DNA from: Chryseobacterium sp. 52
Lineage (GTDB): Bacteria > Bacteroidota > Bacteroidia > Flavobacteriales > Weeksellaceae
DNA: 64,000 bases
NCBI RefSeq assembly: GCF_002754245.1
Contig: NZ_PEEX01000001.1
Span: 124,001 to 188,000 of the forward strand
Direction: 5' to 3'
Position numbers and translations under genes: made by a program. The notes under the pieces were generated by a model that was given only the letters and a program-made list of their open reading frames with translations, was not told where the DNA came from and ran no database searches. Shown here one piece after another: positions 26,424 through 35,926 of the stretch. How positions within the stretch are numbered: the first letter of the stretch is position 1; each line of letters starts with the position of its first letter.

Positions 26424-29078
26424 TTACACTCTCCCACTATCTTTTATCCAATAAGCAATCTTTTCATTGAAAATTTGCTTTTCTTTTAAATCCTCAAGAT
26501 TCAAATGTATTCTGTATCGCCAGTAATGAGGGAAAACTGCAGGATTATTGATTCTTTCATTATCCGTATTCGGGTTAGTCAGTTCAGGGTCGGTTGCAAA
26601 AAATTCCTGGATGGGGAAAATGGCCAGCATTGCATCGTTGTAAAGATGTTGCTTCATAATAATTTCAGCCAGATGGGAATTCATTTCTTCAGGAGCTTTT
26701 CCGTACTGAATCAGCTGCTGATTAAAGTATTTCTGCGTTAGAGCAGGATCTTCTTTCCACCATTGTCTTAACGTTGAACTATCATGAGAGGAAGCTGTTA
26801 CCACATTCATATAATCAGCCTTTTTAGGATTATAAAACAGAATATTCTCCGATGGCATACGCTGAACTTTCAGTGCAATAATCGCCAGCTCATCCATAGC
26901 AACAGGAACACACGCAGGAACCATTCCCAAATCTTCGCCACAGATCAGCATTTTTGTAGCATTCAGAATAACAGGAAGTTTTTCCATCGCTTTTTCATAC
27001 CACAGATGATCCTGTCTTCTGAAGAAATAGTCATGGTAGAGATCATAAATTGCCTTTTTATCCCACTCAGGCAGATATTGGTAAGAATCTGTATTGTAAA
27101 CATTAAACCTTGGATGATACACTGTCTCGCCATTTCTTTCTTCAGTCAGAAACAAAACATTGGCACATAAAGAAATCAGCTTTTCTTCAACGGATCCTTT
27201 TGGATTTTTCCCGAAGAAGTCGGTCAGTTTTCTCTGCGTATCAAATTCTTCTTTAAAAGAATACGTTCCGTCATTATTATTCTTGATAAACTCAAGTGCT
27301 TTACTGCTGTCTTCACCGAAATATTCCCACAATATTCTATCATTAATGAAAGGCTTACAGTAACGGTCAAAATCAAACGGGATATGCCTTGCCTTAAATT
27401 CATCCACAACAATAGGAACGGCGGGATAAAAGTAGCCCAGAATTCCCTGTGTCGCAGAAATTGGCATTCTCCATATCCTGAAAAATCCTAATATGTGATC
27501 GATTCTCATCGCATCAAAATACTGTTCGAGGGCTTTAAACCTGTTTTTCCACCATCGGTAATCATCTTCCTTCATCGCCTCCCAGTTGTAGGTCGGGAAT
27601 TCCCAGTTCTGCCCCAGTTCCGTAAACTGATCAGGTGGTGCACCAGCCTGGAAATCCATTCCGAAAAGTTCCGGCTCTGTCCATGCTTCCACAGAATATC
27701 TGTAAATACCAATAGGAAGATCTCCTTTTAGAGAAACCCCAAGGCTATGAATGTAATCTACAGTATTTTTTAATTGCACATGAAGCTGATACTGTACCCA
27801 GGCATGAAGCATGGAAGCATCATAATCTTTGCCTTTTGTGGTAAAAAAAGGAGAAATTTTTCCGGCAATATATTTTTTGTGGGTTTTCCAGTTGTTGAAG
27901 TTGGGCGTTTTATATTTATCCCTCAGCACACAGAAAGCCGCATAAGGAACCAGCCAGTCCTCGCTATCTTTTATAAATTTTTTAAAGTTTCTGTCTTTGT
28001 ATATTTTTTCTTTTTCTGTGTTAAAAACGGCTTTTAGATATTTCCATTTACTTTCGATCATTTTTTCATAATCGACCAGGTCAAGGGAATTCAAAGCTTC
28101 TTTCTCCTTTTGATACTCAGAAACTAATTCTTTCGGTAATTCGAAATCAAGGTTTTCTAATGAAATATACTGCGGATGCAGGGCATATACTGAAACAGCA
28201 GCATAAGGATAAGAATCTGTCCATGAATAATTAGCCGTTGTATCGTTAACCGGAAGGATCTGGATAATTCCCAGACTTGTTTCCTTTGTCCAGTCAGCCA
28301 ATTTTTTAAGATCAGAAAATTCACCTACGCCAAATCCGCTCTCACTTCTCAATGAAAATACAGGAACTGCTACTCCCGCATCATGATACATCTGATATGA
28401 TTTGAATTTAAAATAATGATTGGAAACAATCTGCAGTACATCTTTAAGCGAATTGGGAAGGGCAAATCTGTTTTCACCGGTCTCAACATCAACAACTCGT
28501 CCTTCTTTTTTATCGTAAATGCAGTATTTAAACTGAATAAACTCGTTCTCAGGAATTTCAACGGAAGCTTCCCAGATTCCAAAATAGGTCTGTGAAAGAT
28601 GGATCGCTTTTTCATAATTCCAGTTTCCTAAAGACGCTGTACTTCCAAACAAAACAATTTGCCAGTCGGGATTGTAAACAGGTGCTTCTATCCTGAATAA
28701 ATGCGTATGTTTTTTTAAAATCACCGCTTTTTCAGGAACAAACTGATTGAGTTTATTATATAGAATTTTATTGTTTAAATAGTTCTCAGGAAAATTCTTA
28801 TTACTCCATTCATCGAAAATAATAAACTCCTTATAGTTATGAGGAAAATTAAGATGATGCAGGACAAATTCTTCTCTGAGAATACTTCCTTTTTCGTCTG
28901 TAAGCTGATATTTATATGAAATTGATTTTGAGAAATAATCTACCTCACATTTCCAAATACCATTTTCTGCGTAAAAAAGAGTATGAGTCTGGACAGCAGC
29001 GCCTTTATCATCTACAATCAGCAGTTGCAGATTCTGTCCGGCCTTTGCATTATATCCTACATTAAAGTATAACTTCAT
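26424..29078 (-). CDS. malQ: 4-alpha-glucanotransferase with N-terminal starch-binding domains
   Basis: 884-aa GH77 amylomaltase that transfers alpha-1,4-glucan segments, used in maltose and glycogen metabolism. The first ~240 residues contain two CBM20-like domains (FNVGYNAKAGQNLQLL; VLFGSTASLGNWNYEKAIHL), then the GH77 barrel. Catalytic residues are Asp in MRIDHILGFFR (about residue 525), Glu in CGEDLGMVP (about 711) and Asp in SSHDSSTLRQWW (about 763). The two-CBM20 architecture is like plant cytosolic DPE2 and is usual in Bacteroidota. No glycogen operon is next to it. Confidence 0.93.
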   Translation of the reverse strand: MKLYFNVGYNAKAGQNLQLLIVDDKGAAVQTHTLFYAENGIWKCEVDYFSKSISYKYQLTDEKGSILREEFVLHHLNFPHNYKEFIIFDEWSNKNFPENYLNNKILYNKLNQFVPEKAVILKKHTHLFRIEAPVYNPDWQIVLFGSTASLGNWNYEKAIHLSQTYFGIWEASVEIPENEFIQFKYCIYDKKEGRVVDVETGENRFALPNSLKDVLQIVSNHYFKFKSYQMYHDAGVAVPVFSLRSESGFGVGEFSDLKKLADWTKETSLGIIQILPVNDTTANYSWTDSYPYAAVSVYALHPQYISLENLDFELPKELVSEYQKEKEALNSLDLVDYEKMIESKWKYLKAVFNTEKEKIYKDRNFKKFIKDSEDWLVPYAAFCVLRDKYKTPNFNNWKTHKKYIAGKISPFFTTKGKDYDASMLHAWVQYQLHVQLKNTVDYIHSLGVSLKGDLPIGIYRYSVEAWTEPELFGMDFQAGAPPDQFTELGQNWEFPTYNWEAMKEDDYRWWKNRFKALEQYFDAMRIDHILGFFRIWRMPISATQGILGYFYPAVPIVVDEFKARHIPFDFDRYCKPFINDRILWEYFGEDSSKALEFIKNNNDGTYSFKEEFDTQRKLTDFFGKNPKGSVEEKLISLCANVLFLTEERNGETVYHPRFNVYNTDSYQYLPEWDKKAIYDLYHDYFFRRQDHLWYEKAMEKLPVILNATKMLICGEDLGMVPACVPVAMDELAIIALKVQRMPSENILFYNPKKADYMNVVTASSHDSSTLRQWWKEDPALTQKYFNQQLIQYGKAPEEMNSHLAEIIMKQHLYNDAMLAIFPIQEFFATDPELTNPNTDNERINNPAVFPHYWRYRIHLNLEDLKEKQIFNEKIAYWIKDSGRV

Positions 29079-29148
29079 CTATATTTTTTTATAAAAATAC
29101 ATTTTAAAATCGAAAAATAAAACTTATTCAAGATCAAATAATCATTAA

Positions 29149-29180
29149 AAAACCTTTCCAAAACAGGTTGAAAAGGTTTT
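29149..29180 (-). terminator. terminator after T9SS cargo gene
   Basis: 9-bp stem aaaaccttt/aaaggtttt, downstream of the gene at 29227, with A/T-runs on both sides. Confidence 0.65.
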
Positions 29181-29226
29181 ATTTTTTATTGAAGTTAAAA
29201 TAAATTCCGGTCAAAAATCTACCCTA

Positions 29227-30393
29227 TTATTCTGTAACCAGAATTTTTTTGTTTAATAAAGCTTTACCGGATTCATCTGTAATATTAACAATATACGCTC
29301 CGTTTACAAGGCTTTTTAAATAGACCTGCTGATTGAGCGAGCCGTCTTTTACAGACAGGTTCTGCTTCATTACGTTTTTCCCGGAAAGATCAAAAACACT
29401 AAGGTTAAGATTTCCTTTTACAGACTTATCATTCACATTGACGTTGATAATATGTTCATCCACTCTCGTCGGATAAATATCAATATTTGTCAATGCATTG
29501 ATTGAAGAAGTTCTGTCATTGGCAAAATATTTACTTGCCAAATCATAAATATGAGGCTTTTCTGCACCCGGAAGAGGTTTTGCCTGCAATGTTCCTAAGT
29601 CTACTTCATATAGACTGTCTCCTTTCGCACTTGCAATGACTACTTTTCCTTTGGCATTTACCGCAGATCCGTTAACTGAATAATGCTCAGGAATTCCGGA
29701 GATCTTGCCCACAAATTTCGCTTTCAATTCTTTCGTGATGACCTTAAAGACATTTCCCGAAGCTGAAAAAACATAGAAGTTATTTTCAGCATCTGCAATC
29801 ATATCGCCTCCGAAACCGATTTCAATGGCAGTAAATGAGTTTTTCCCATTTGACGTATCGTCTTTAATGATTCCAAGGTCACTTACCACATACTGACTGC
29901 CTTTTCTACCGATCTGCAAAAGCTGTGTTCCTGCATTATTAAGGGCATAAATATTTCCGTCATATCCTGCTGTCATCCTTGTGATATGTGAATTGATATC
30001 GCACGACGTTACTTTTGTTACCGTATTTTCTACCAGTGTAATTTCCTTGGTCTTCGCATTTAAAATATAAATATTAGACGAAAACATCGGCATATACACG
30101 AGGTTATTGTTCATAGGATCATAAGCCAGCGCCGCCATGCTCCCCGACTGAGAATGGTTATAGGAATTTTTATCTTCCGATACATTCCCTTTTCTTTCCT
30201 GGGAAAATACTTTGGCTGCAGCATCTGCGGAGAACAGTTTTTCTCCGGAAGTTCCATTAACGGCATCCATCACACGGAAATCACTGAAAACAATACTGGA
30301 AGTTTCTTTTCCGGCAATAGCAAAAAAATCCTGCTGTGCCTGGACATTGGCACCTAACACAAGCAGGAAAAGAGGAAGTAAATGTTTTTTCAT
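29227..30393 (-). CDS. secreted protein with T9SS type A sorting domain
   Basis: 388-aa exported protein: signal peptide (about 1-19, ending VQAQ), a beta-propeller-like middle (repeats such as AALAYDPMNNNLVYMPMF, MTAGYDGNIYALN and MIADAENNFYVFS), and a C-terminal type A sorting domain (about residues 310-388; LNLSVFDLSGKNVMKQNL ... NGAYIVNITDESGK ... LLNKKILV) that directs export through the type IX system to the outer surface. The ligand or substrate is unknown. Confidence 0.85.
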   Translation of the reverse strand: MKKHLLPLFLLVLGANVQAQQDFFAIAGKETSSIVFSDFRVMDAVNGTSGEKLFSADAAAKVFSQERKGNVSEDKNSYNHSQSGSMAALAYDPMNNNLVYMPMFSSNIYILNAKTKEITLVENTVTKVTSCDINSHITRMTAGYDGNIYALNNAGTQLLQIGRKGSQYVVSDLGIIKDDTSNGKNSFTAIEIGFGGDMIADAENNFYVFSASGNVFKVITKELKAKFVGKISGIPEHYSVNGSAVNAKGKVVIASAKGDSLYEVDLGTLQAKPLPGAEKPHIYDLASKYFANDRTSSINALTNIDIYPTRVDEHIINVNVNDKSVKGNLNLSVFDLSGKNVMKQNLSVKDGSLNQQVYLKSLVNGAYIVNITDESGKALLNKKILVTE

Positions 30394-30867
30394 ACAATGT
30401 AGAATTTAGATTCGTAATCATTTTTGTATGACTAAGTTACATAATTTATATATTGAATTATAAAAAAATACTAATATTTACAGTCAATCAATCCAAAAGT
30501 TGATATTTTGACAATTTCAATTTTTAAACACTAATACCAGCAATGTTTTCACAAATGCCACGACTCCAATAACAGGTACATTCGTTTCATTTATTAAAAA
30601 AAATGAGTGAAATGAGTTTTTTTAAATGCAAAGTTGGATAATTAAGGTGTATTCCTTTAAAGAGTAAAAGATGGTCAGCCCTGCCAATGTGAGTAAAGCT
30701 TCCGATTTTTAAAAGAAATTAAAGAATGAGAAATATCCGTGAGAAATAATTGGTGGTAAGGAAAGAGAATTGATATCACAAAAAAATCCCGCTGATTACA
30801 AGAATTACAACAGATTTGTCTGCAGAATCAATGTCATCAGCGGGAGCTTTATTATTTATTTTGAAGG
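30394..30867. other. 474-bp spacer without a gene
   Basis: No complete gene seen. It holds a hairpin at 30787-30845 and, at about 30515-30606 on the plus strand, a short open stretch rich in Thr/Asn/Ser (LNTNTSNVFTNATTP) that ends in a stop and has no start, possibly a relic of a lost coding sequence. A tandem ATGAGT duplication is near 30603. The rest is AT-rich. Confidence 0.5.
30787..30845 (-). terminator. long-loop terminator after cysS
   Basis: 10-bp perfect stem tcccgctgat/atcagcggga with a 39-nt loop; the minus-strand transcript runs into a U-run of seven directly afterwards. The large loop contains direct ATTACAA repeats and it may be a member of an intergenic repeat family. Confidence 0.65.
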
Positions 30868-32334
30868 TTAATTCAGAACGTAGCTGGTTCCGTCTCTTCC
30901 ATCTTTTAATTCAATGCCTTCAGCAAGCAACTTGTCTCTGATCTGATCTGAAAGATCAAAGTTTTTTGATTTTCTTGCCTGATTTCTCAGTTCAATTAAA
31001 ACCTTTAAAGTCTGATCCAATTTTTCATTATTGTTTTCTTCAATATTCTGAAGTCCTAAAACATCAAATACAAAAGCATTCAACGTTGATTTTAAATCTT
31101 CAAGATCTTCAGAAGAGATGGTCTCTTTTTCATCATTTAAAGCAAAAATATATTTTACAGCTTCAAATAAATGGGCAATCAGAATCGGAGAATTGAAATC
31201 ATCAGTCAGAGCATCATAACATTTGTTTTTCCACTCTTTAAGATCAAAACCAGATTGTTTTTCATTATTGGGAGTAATAGAGTTTAATACTTTAATAGCC
31301 TCCATTAATCTGATAAATCCTTTTTCGCTCGCAATCATAGCATCATTGGAAATATCCAATACGCTTCTGTAATGCGCCTGCAGGAAGCAGAATCTTACGA
31401 TAGTGGGATGGAAAGGCTTTTCAAAGAAATCATTTTCTCCCGTCACCAACTGCATCGGAAGAATATAGTTCCCTGTAGATTTACTCATACGCTGAGAATT
31501 CATCGTCAACATATTGGCATGCATCCAGTAATTCACCGGAGCGGTATCATTGCAGGCTTTTCCCTGTGCAATTTCACATTCATGGTGTGGGAATTTCAAG
31601 TCCATTCCTCCTCCATGGATGTCAAATTTTTCACCCAAATATTTCGTGCTCATCGCAGTACATTCAAGGTGCCATCCAGGGAAACCTTCTCCCCAGGGAG
31701 AGTTCCATCTCATAATGTGTGCCGGAGAAGCTTTTTTCCACAAGGCAAAATCCTGTGGATTTTTCTTTTCCCCCTGTCCGTCAAGATCACGGGTATTGGC
31801 AAAAAGTTCTTCGATGTTACGTTTTGAAAGTTCACCATAGTTCAGTCCTCTGTTATTGTATTCCAAAACATCGAAATATACGGAACCATTGCTTTCATAT
31901 GCGAAACCTCTTTCAATAAGTTTCTGCGTAAGCTCGATCTGCTCTACGATATGACCTGTGGCTGTAGGTTCGATATTGGGAGGAAGCAGATTGAACATTT
32001 CCAGTACTTTGTGAAAATCAACCGTATATTTCTGAACGATTTCCATGGGTTCCAACTTTTCAAGACGGGTCTGTTTTACGAATCTGTCGTTCTCTACATT
32101 TCCATCGTCTGTAAGGTGACCTGCATCGGTAATATTTCTTACATATCTTACTTTATACCCTATATGCATCAGGGTACGGTAAATAAAATCGAAAGAAAGG
32201 AATGTTCTCACATTTCCTAAATGCACATTGCTGTACACCGTTGGTCCGCAGACATACATTCCAACGTTTCCTTCTAAAATAGGTTTAAATATTTCTTTTT
32301 CTCCTGTAAGAGAGTTATATAATTTTAATTGCAT
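30868..32334 (-). CDS. cysS: cysteinyl-tRNA synthetase
   Basis: 488-aa class I aminoacyl-tRNA synthetase that charges tRNA-Cys. [17 protein letters not shown] contains the HIGH-type motif (HLGN, 38-41) and one zinc cysteine; RMSKS is at about 281-285; [10 protein letters not shown] and HHECEIAQ provide the other zinc ligands. Normal family length and full domain order including the C-terminal anticodon-binding region. No stress-related or operonic neighbour. Confidence 0.96.
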   Translation of the reverse strand: MQLKLYNSLTGEKEIFKPILEGNVGMYVCGPTVYSNVHLGNVRTFLSFDFIYRTLMHIGYKVRYVRNITDAGHLTDDGNVENDRFVKQTRLEKLEPMEIVQKYTVDFHKVLEMFNLLPPNIEPTATGHIVEQIELTQKLIERGFAYESNGSVYFDVLEYNNRGLNYGELSKRNIEELFANTRDLDGQGEKKNPQDFALWKKASPAHIMRWNSPWGEGFPGWHLECTAMSTKYLGEKFDIHGGGMDLKFPHHECEIAQGKACNDTAPVNYWMHANMLTMNSQRMSKSTGNYILPMQLVTGENDFFEKPFHPTIVRFCFLQAHYRSVLDISNDAMIASEKGFIRLMEAIKVLNSITPNNEKQSGFDLKEWKNKCYDALTDDFNSPILIAHLFEAVKYIFALNDEKETISSEDLEDLKSTLNAFVFDVLGLQNIEENNNEKLDQTLKVLIELRNQARKSKNFDLSDQIRDKLLAEGIELKDGRDGTSYVLN

Positions 32335-32456
32335 TTTTTTTAAGTTAAAAGATTCAATGATTAAAGGATTTAAAAATTAGTTAAAATAATTCTAACCACA
32401 ACAAATAATTGTTGTGAGAAAAATTTTATTCGAAACTTTTTTAAATATTACCATTA

Positions 32457-32888
32457 TTAAATTGCTTTTAAGTGATATTGCAGATGATCAATATAATCCT
32501 GAATAATATACTCGAGTGTAAAAGTCTGAGGAACTGTCTTTGTGGTATCACAGGTTCTCTTCAGAGCTTCATCAGGAATATTTTCTACAGTATGAACAAT
32601 CTGGAAATTCAGAAATTTCCAAAGACTGATTACTTCCGAAATCTGAATATTTTGATAGTTTTGCGCTTTTACCCAAAAATCCTGATCATAAACAATATTA
32701 TCATTTTCCTTGTATTGAGTTACCACAAATCTTCTGATATTAGTCAGTGCACTATCGCAAAGATGGCCTAAAATTTCTTTTTTTGACCATTTTTCGGGTG
32801 AACGTTTATATGACCATTCTTCATCAGAAATGGCTTCAAATCTACGAAGTTCAGTCTCTACAATATTTTTAAGGATATGATAGTCCAT
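32457..32888 (-). CDS. DinB family protein
   Basis: 143-aa four-helix protein of the DinB/YfiT superfamily. The metal triad is visible as H42 (ILGHLCD), H135 and H139 (YIDHLQYHL). Members are thiol-dependent transferases or hydrolases; in organisms with bacillithiol some are bacillithiol transferases, which fits the bshA gene in this window, but a specific role here is an inference. It lies 6 nt after folE and is likely co-transcribed with it. Confidence 0.83.
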   Translation of the reverse strand: MDYHILKNIVETELRRFEAISDEEWSYKRSPEKWSKKEILGHLCDSALTNIRRFVVTQYKENDNIVYDQDFWVKAQNYQNIQISEVISLWKFLNFQIVHTVENIPDEALKRTCDTTKTVPQTFTLEYIIQDYIDHLQYHLKAI

Positions 32889-32894
32889 TACTTA

Positions 32895-33563
32895 CTAATA
32901 ATCAAGTTTAGCATGACTTCCTACATAATGAAGGAATTCCTGTCTGGTGATAGGATTGGTTCTGAAAATTCCGCTCAATTCTGCCGTAATGGTAGAACTT
33001 GCCGTATCTTTTATTCCTCTGCAGTTGACGCATAAATGTTTTGCATCAATAATACATGCTACATCTTTGGTCCCAAGGGCTCCTTTTAAAGCATCTACAA
33101 TCTGCATCGTCAGTCTTTCCTGAACCTGCGGTCTTTTTGCGTAATAATCCACAATCCTGTTGATCTTGGAAAGACCAATCACTTCTCCGTTTGAAATATA
33201 GGCAACATGTGCTCTTCCTATAATCGGCAGAAAGTGATGTTCACAGAAAGAATATACCGTAATATCCTTTTCCACCAGCATCTGGCGGTATTTATATTTA
33301 TTGGAAAACGTGGAAATTCCCGGCTTGTTTTCCGGAAGAAGTCCTCCAAAAATTTCATTCACATACATCTTTGCAACACGCTTCGGTGAATCCTTTAAAG
33401 AATCATCCGTCATATCCATCCCCAGTGTTTCCATAATTTCACCAAAAAGTTCGGTGATTTTCTCTATTTTTTCCTGTGGCGATTTATCAAATGCATCTTT
33501 CCTAATAGGTGTATGTTCTTTTCCAGTGAAAATATCATCGTCGTTATCGGTAAAATCAACCAT
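32895..33563 (-). CDS. folE: GTP cyclohydrolase I
   Basis: Converts GTP to 7,8-dihydroneopterin triphosphate, the first step of folate and of tetrahydropterin synthesis. 222 aa, with zinc ligands C107, H110 (FCEHHFLP) and C178 (HLCVNCRGI), and the SKINRIVDYYAKRPQVQERLT core seen in pieces (SKINRI, KRPQVQERL). The first ~30 residues form an acidic extension. The minus-strand -7 box at 33581-33588 precedes it. The dinB-type gene follows. Confidence 0.95.
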   Translation of the reverse strand: MVDFTDNDDDIFTGKEHTPIRKDAFDKSPQEKIEKITELFGEIMETLGMDMTDDSLKDSPKRVAKMYVNEIFGGLLPENKPGISTFSNKYKYRQMLVEKDITVYSFCEHHFLPIIGRAHVAYISNGEVIGLSKINRIVDYYAKRPQVQERLTMQIVDALKGALGTKDVACIIDAKHLCVNCRGIKDTASSTITAELSGIFRTNPITRQEFLHYVGSHAKLDY

Positions 33564-33580
33564 TTTTATTTAATTTGCAA

Positions 33581-33588
33581 CAAAAATA
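33581..33588 (-). promoter_or_regulatory. -7 box of folE
   Basis: TATTTTTG on the minus strand, an exact TAnnTTTG, 17 nt before the start codon. No clear -33 element. Confidence 0.6.
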
Positions 33589-33653
33589 CGGATAAAATCT
33601 GTTCATCTATTTTAAATTGGACGAAAAACATTATCCCATTCTCAACTTAGCCT

Positions 33654-34808
33654 ATGATTATTGTCGAAGAAGTACAGAACGAAAACCAGAAAAAGGAATT
33701 TTTAGAATTTCCTGCCAAGCTTTACCATCAAGACAAAAATTATATCAGGCCCCGGAATCAGGACATCGAAGAAATCTTTGATCCGGAAAAGAACAAATCT
33801 TTTCAAAGCGGAGCATGTGCCCGGTTTTTATTTAAAAATAAACTGAATCAAACGGTAGGGAAAGTAGCCGTTTTCACGTCTGACCTTTACGAGCAGAAAC
33901 AACCGACGGGAGGAATTGGTTTTTTCGACTGTATTGATGATCAGAAAACTGCTGATTTTATTTTCGACCACTGCAAAACGTGGCTTCAGCAAAGAGGCAT
34001 TGAAGCAATGGACGGTCCTATCAATTTTGGGGAACGGGATAAATTCTGGGGACTTTTGACCGAGGGTTTCGCGGAACCTTTATTTGGAATGAATTATAAT
34101 TTCCCTTACTACAAGGATTTGTTTGAAAACTATGGTTTTAAACTCTATTTTGAGCAGCTTTGCTTTTCAAGACCTATTTTTGCTGATGTCTCAAGAATTT
34201 TCACGGTTATGCATGCTAAACACAGCAGAAATCCTATGATCTCCGCAAGGCCGATGAAAAAGAACAATCTGCCCAAATTCGCAAAAGATTTTACAGAAAT
34301 TTATAACCAGGCCTGGGCTTCCCACGGTGAAGGAAAGCAGCTGGAGGAGGTAAAGGTTTTAAAAATGTTCAAAACGATGAAACCTATTATCAATGAACAT
34401 ATTTCATGGTTCGTTTATGAAAATGAAAAACCTATTGCAATGTGGATGAATCTTCCGGATGTGAACCAGTGGTTCAAATATCTGAACGGTCAATTCGGGA
34501 TTGTGGAAAAGCTTAAATTTTTGTGGATAAAAAAATTCAGGAAAAATGAAAAAATGGTAGGTCTTGTTTTCGGTGTTATTCCGGAATGGCAAAAGAAAGG
34601 GATTGACGGCTACATGATCTGGGAAGGGACACAGCATTTGAGAAAACATACGGATTTCAAAACTACGGAACTTCAGTGGATCGGGGATTTCAATCCTAAA
34701 ATGATCAAAATAGCGGAAAGTCTTGACACCATTGTCACCAGGAAACTGGTCACCTATAGATATTTATTTGACCGTACCAAGGAGTTTGAAAGACATCCTA
34801 TCCTTTAA
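33654..34808 (+). CDS. acetyltransferase-like protein of unknown function
   Basis: 384-aa soluble protein common in Bacteroidota, with a fold that looks like tandem GNAT domains: EFPAKLYHQDKNYIRP at the start, GPINFGERDKFWGLL (about residues 122-136), and a C-terminal half with LVFGVIPEWQKKGIDGYMIWE, which resembles the GNAT acetyl-CoA loop. No signal peptide. Substrate unknown. It is single and convergent with metF, with a terminator between. Confidence 0.72.
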   Translation: MIIVEEVQNENQKKEFLEFPAKLYHQDKNYIRPRNQDIEEIFDPEKNKSFQSGACARFLFKNKLNQTVGKVAVFTSDLYEQKQPTGGIGFFDCIDDQKTADFIFDHCKTWLQQRGIEAMDGPINFGERDKFWGLLTEGFAEPLFGMNYNFPYYKDLFENYGFKLYFEQLCFSRPIFADVSRIFTVMHAKHSRNPMISARPMKKNNLPKFAKDFTEIYNQAWASHGEGKQLEEVKVLKMFKTMKPIINEHISWFVYENEKPIAMWMNLPDVNQWFKYLNGQFGIVEKLKFLWIKKFRKNEKMVGLVFGVIPEWQKKGIDGYMIWEGTQHLRKHTDFKTTELQWIGDFNPKMIKIAESLDTIVTRKLVTYRYLFDRTKEFERHPIL

Positions 34809-34816
34809 AATAAAAA

Positions 34817-34837
34817 CCCTGCTATTGAATAGCAGGG
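34817..34837. terminator. bidirectional terminator
   Basis: Perfect 9-bp stem ccctgctat/atagcaggg with a 3-nt loop between convergent genes; it closes the methionine operon on the minus strand, with an A-run at 34812-34816 giving the U-run. Confidence 0.85.
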
Positions 34838-34859
34838 CTCCTTTCACTTTGATACTCTA

Positions 34860-35819
34860 TTAGAATAGCTCTCCGGCTACTTTTTTAATATTATCACTTT
34901 TCCCCATGGAGTAAAAGTGCAGTACAGGAACACCAAAATCCAGTAGTTCTCTGCATTGAGCAATAGCCCACTCTACCCCGATTTGTTTTACAGCTTCATT
35001 GTTTTTAGCTTTTTCCACTTCATTAATCAGTTCTTCGGGAAGATCGATTTTGAATATCTGCGGCAAAATTTTCAAATGCTTTTTGGTTGCGATAGGTTTA
35101 ATGCCCGGAATAATAGGAACTGTAATTCCCATTTCTCTTGCTTTCTTCACAAATTCAATAAATCTTTTATTGTCAAAAAACATCTGAGTGACGATATAAT
35201 CTGCTCCGGCATCCACTTTCTCCTTTAGCCACTTCAAATCATAATTCATAGAAGGAGCTTCCATATGTTTTTCGGGATAACCGGCTACTCCAATGCAGAA
35301 TTTATTGAGTTCATCACAGGCCTTTTCATCATTGTGAAGGTATTTTCCTCTTCCCAAATCATTGATCTGATGAACAAGATCCATCGCACTGGCATGACCT
35401 CCCGGTGTAGGCTCAAAATACTGATGCCCTTTCATCGCATCGCCTCTCAAAGCCATTATATTGTCTATTCCCAGGTACATACAGTCTACCAAAAGATATT
35501 CTGTTTCTTCTTTGGTGAAGCCTCCGCACAGCAGATGGGGAACAGTGTCTACGTTATATTTATGCTGGATCGCGGCACAAATTCCTAAAGTTCCGGGACG
35601 CATTCTGGTGATACGGCGCTCCATAAGACCATTCCCTTTATCAAGATAGATGTATTCTTCTCTGGAAGTGGTTACATCAATAAAAGGTGGTTTAAACTCC
35701 ATCAGCGGATCTATATTGGTATACAGATCTTCGATTCCTATTCCCTTCTGGGGCGGAACCACTTCTAAGGAGAATAAGGTCTTCCCATTGGCGTTCTTAA
35801 TATGTTCAGTGATCTTCAT
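34860..35819 (-). CDS. metF: 5,10-methylenetetrahydrofolate reductase
   Basis: 319-aa FAD enzyme that makes 5-methyltetrahydrofolate, the methyl donor of MetH. The catalytic Glu is in LFSLEVVPPQ; HLLCGGFTKEE, LALRGD-like MALRGDAMKG, and FDNKRFIEFVKKAREMGI split here as FFDNKRF and KKAREMGI match the family. The last gene of the minus-strand methionine operon, 107 nt after the MetH C-terminal half. Confidence 0.95.
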   Translation of the reverse strand: MKITEHIKNANGKTLFSLEVVPPQKGIGIEDLYTNIDPLMEFKPPFIDVTTSREEYIYLDKGNGLMERRITRMRPGTLGICAAIQHKYNVDTVPHLLCGGFTKEETEYLLVDCMYLGIDNIMALRGDAMKGHQYFEPTPGGHASAMDLVHQINDLGRGKYLHNDEKACDELNKFCIGVAGYPEKHMEAPSMNYDLKWLKEKVDAGADYIVTQMFFDNKRFIEFVKKAREMGITVPIIPGIKPIATKKHLKILPQIFKIDLPEELINEVEKAKNNEAVKQIGVEWAIAQCRELLDFGVPVLHFYSMGKSDNIKKVAGELF

Positions 35820-35926
35820 TTTATAGTTTAGTTATTTTTTTGTTGCTTGTTGCCAGTTTATAAGTTGCTGGCTGTTGGTGCCTAATTAGTCATCAACTCA
35901 CAATAAATACCAGCAGCTATAGACTT

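Noticed and set aside
31372..31827. 151-aa open frame on the plus strand
   Set aside because: Antisense to cysS, with no recognisable domain or start signal.
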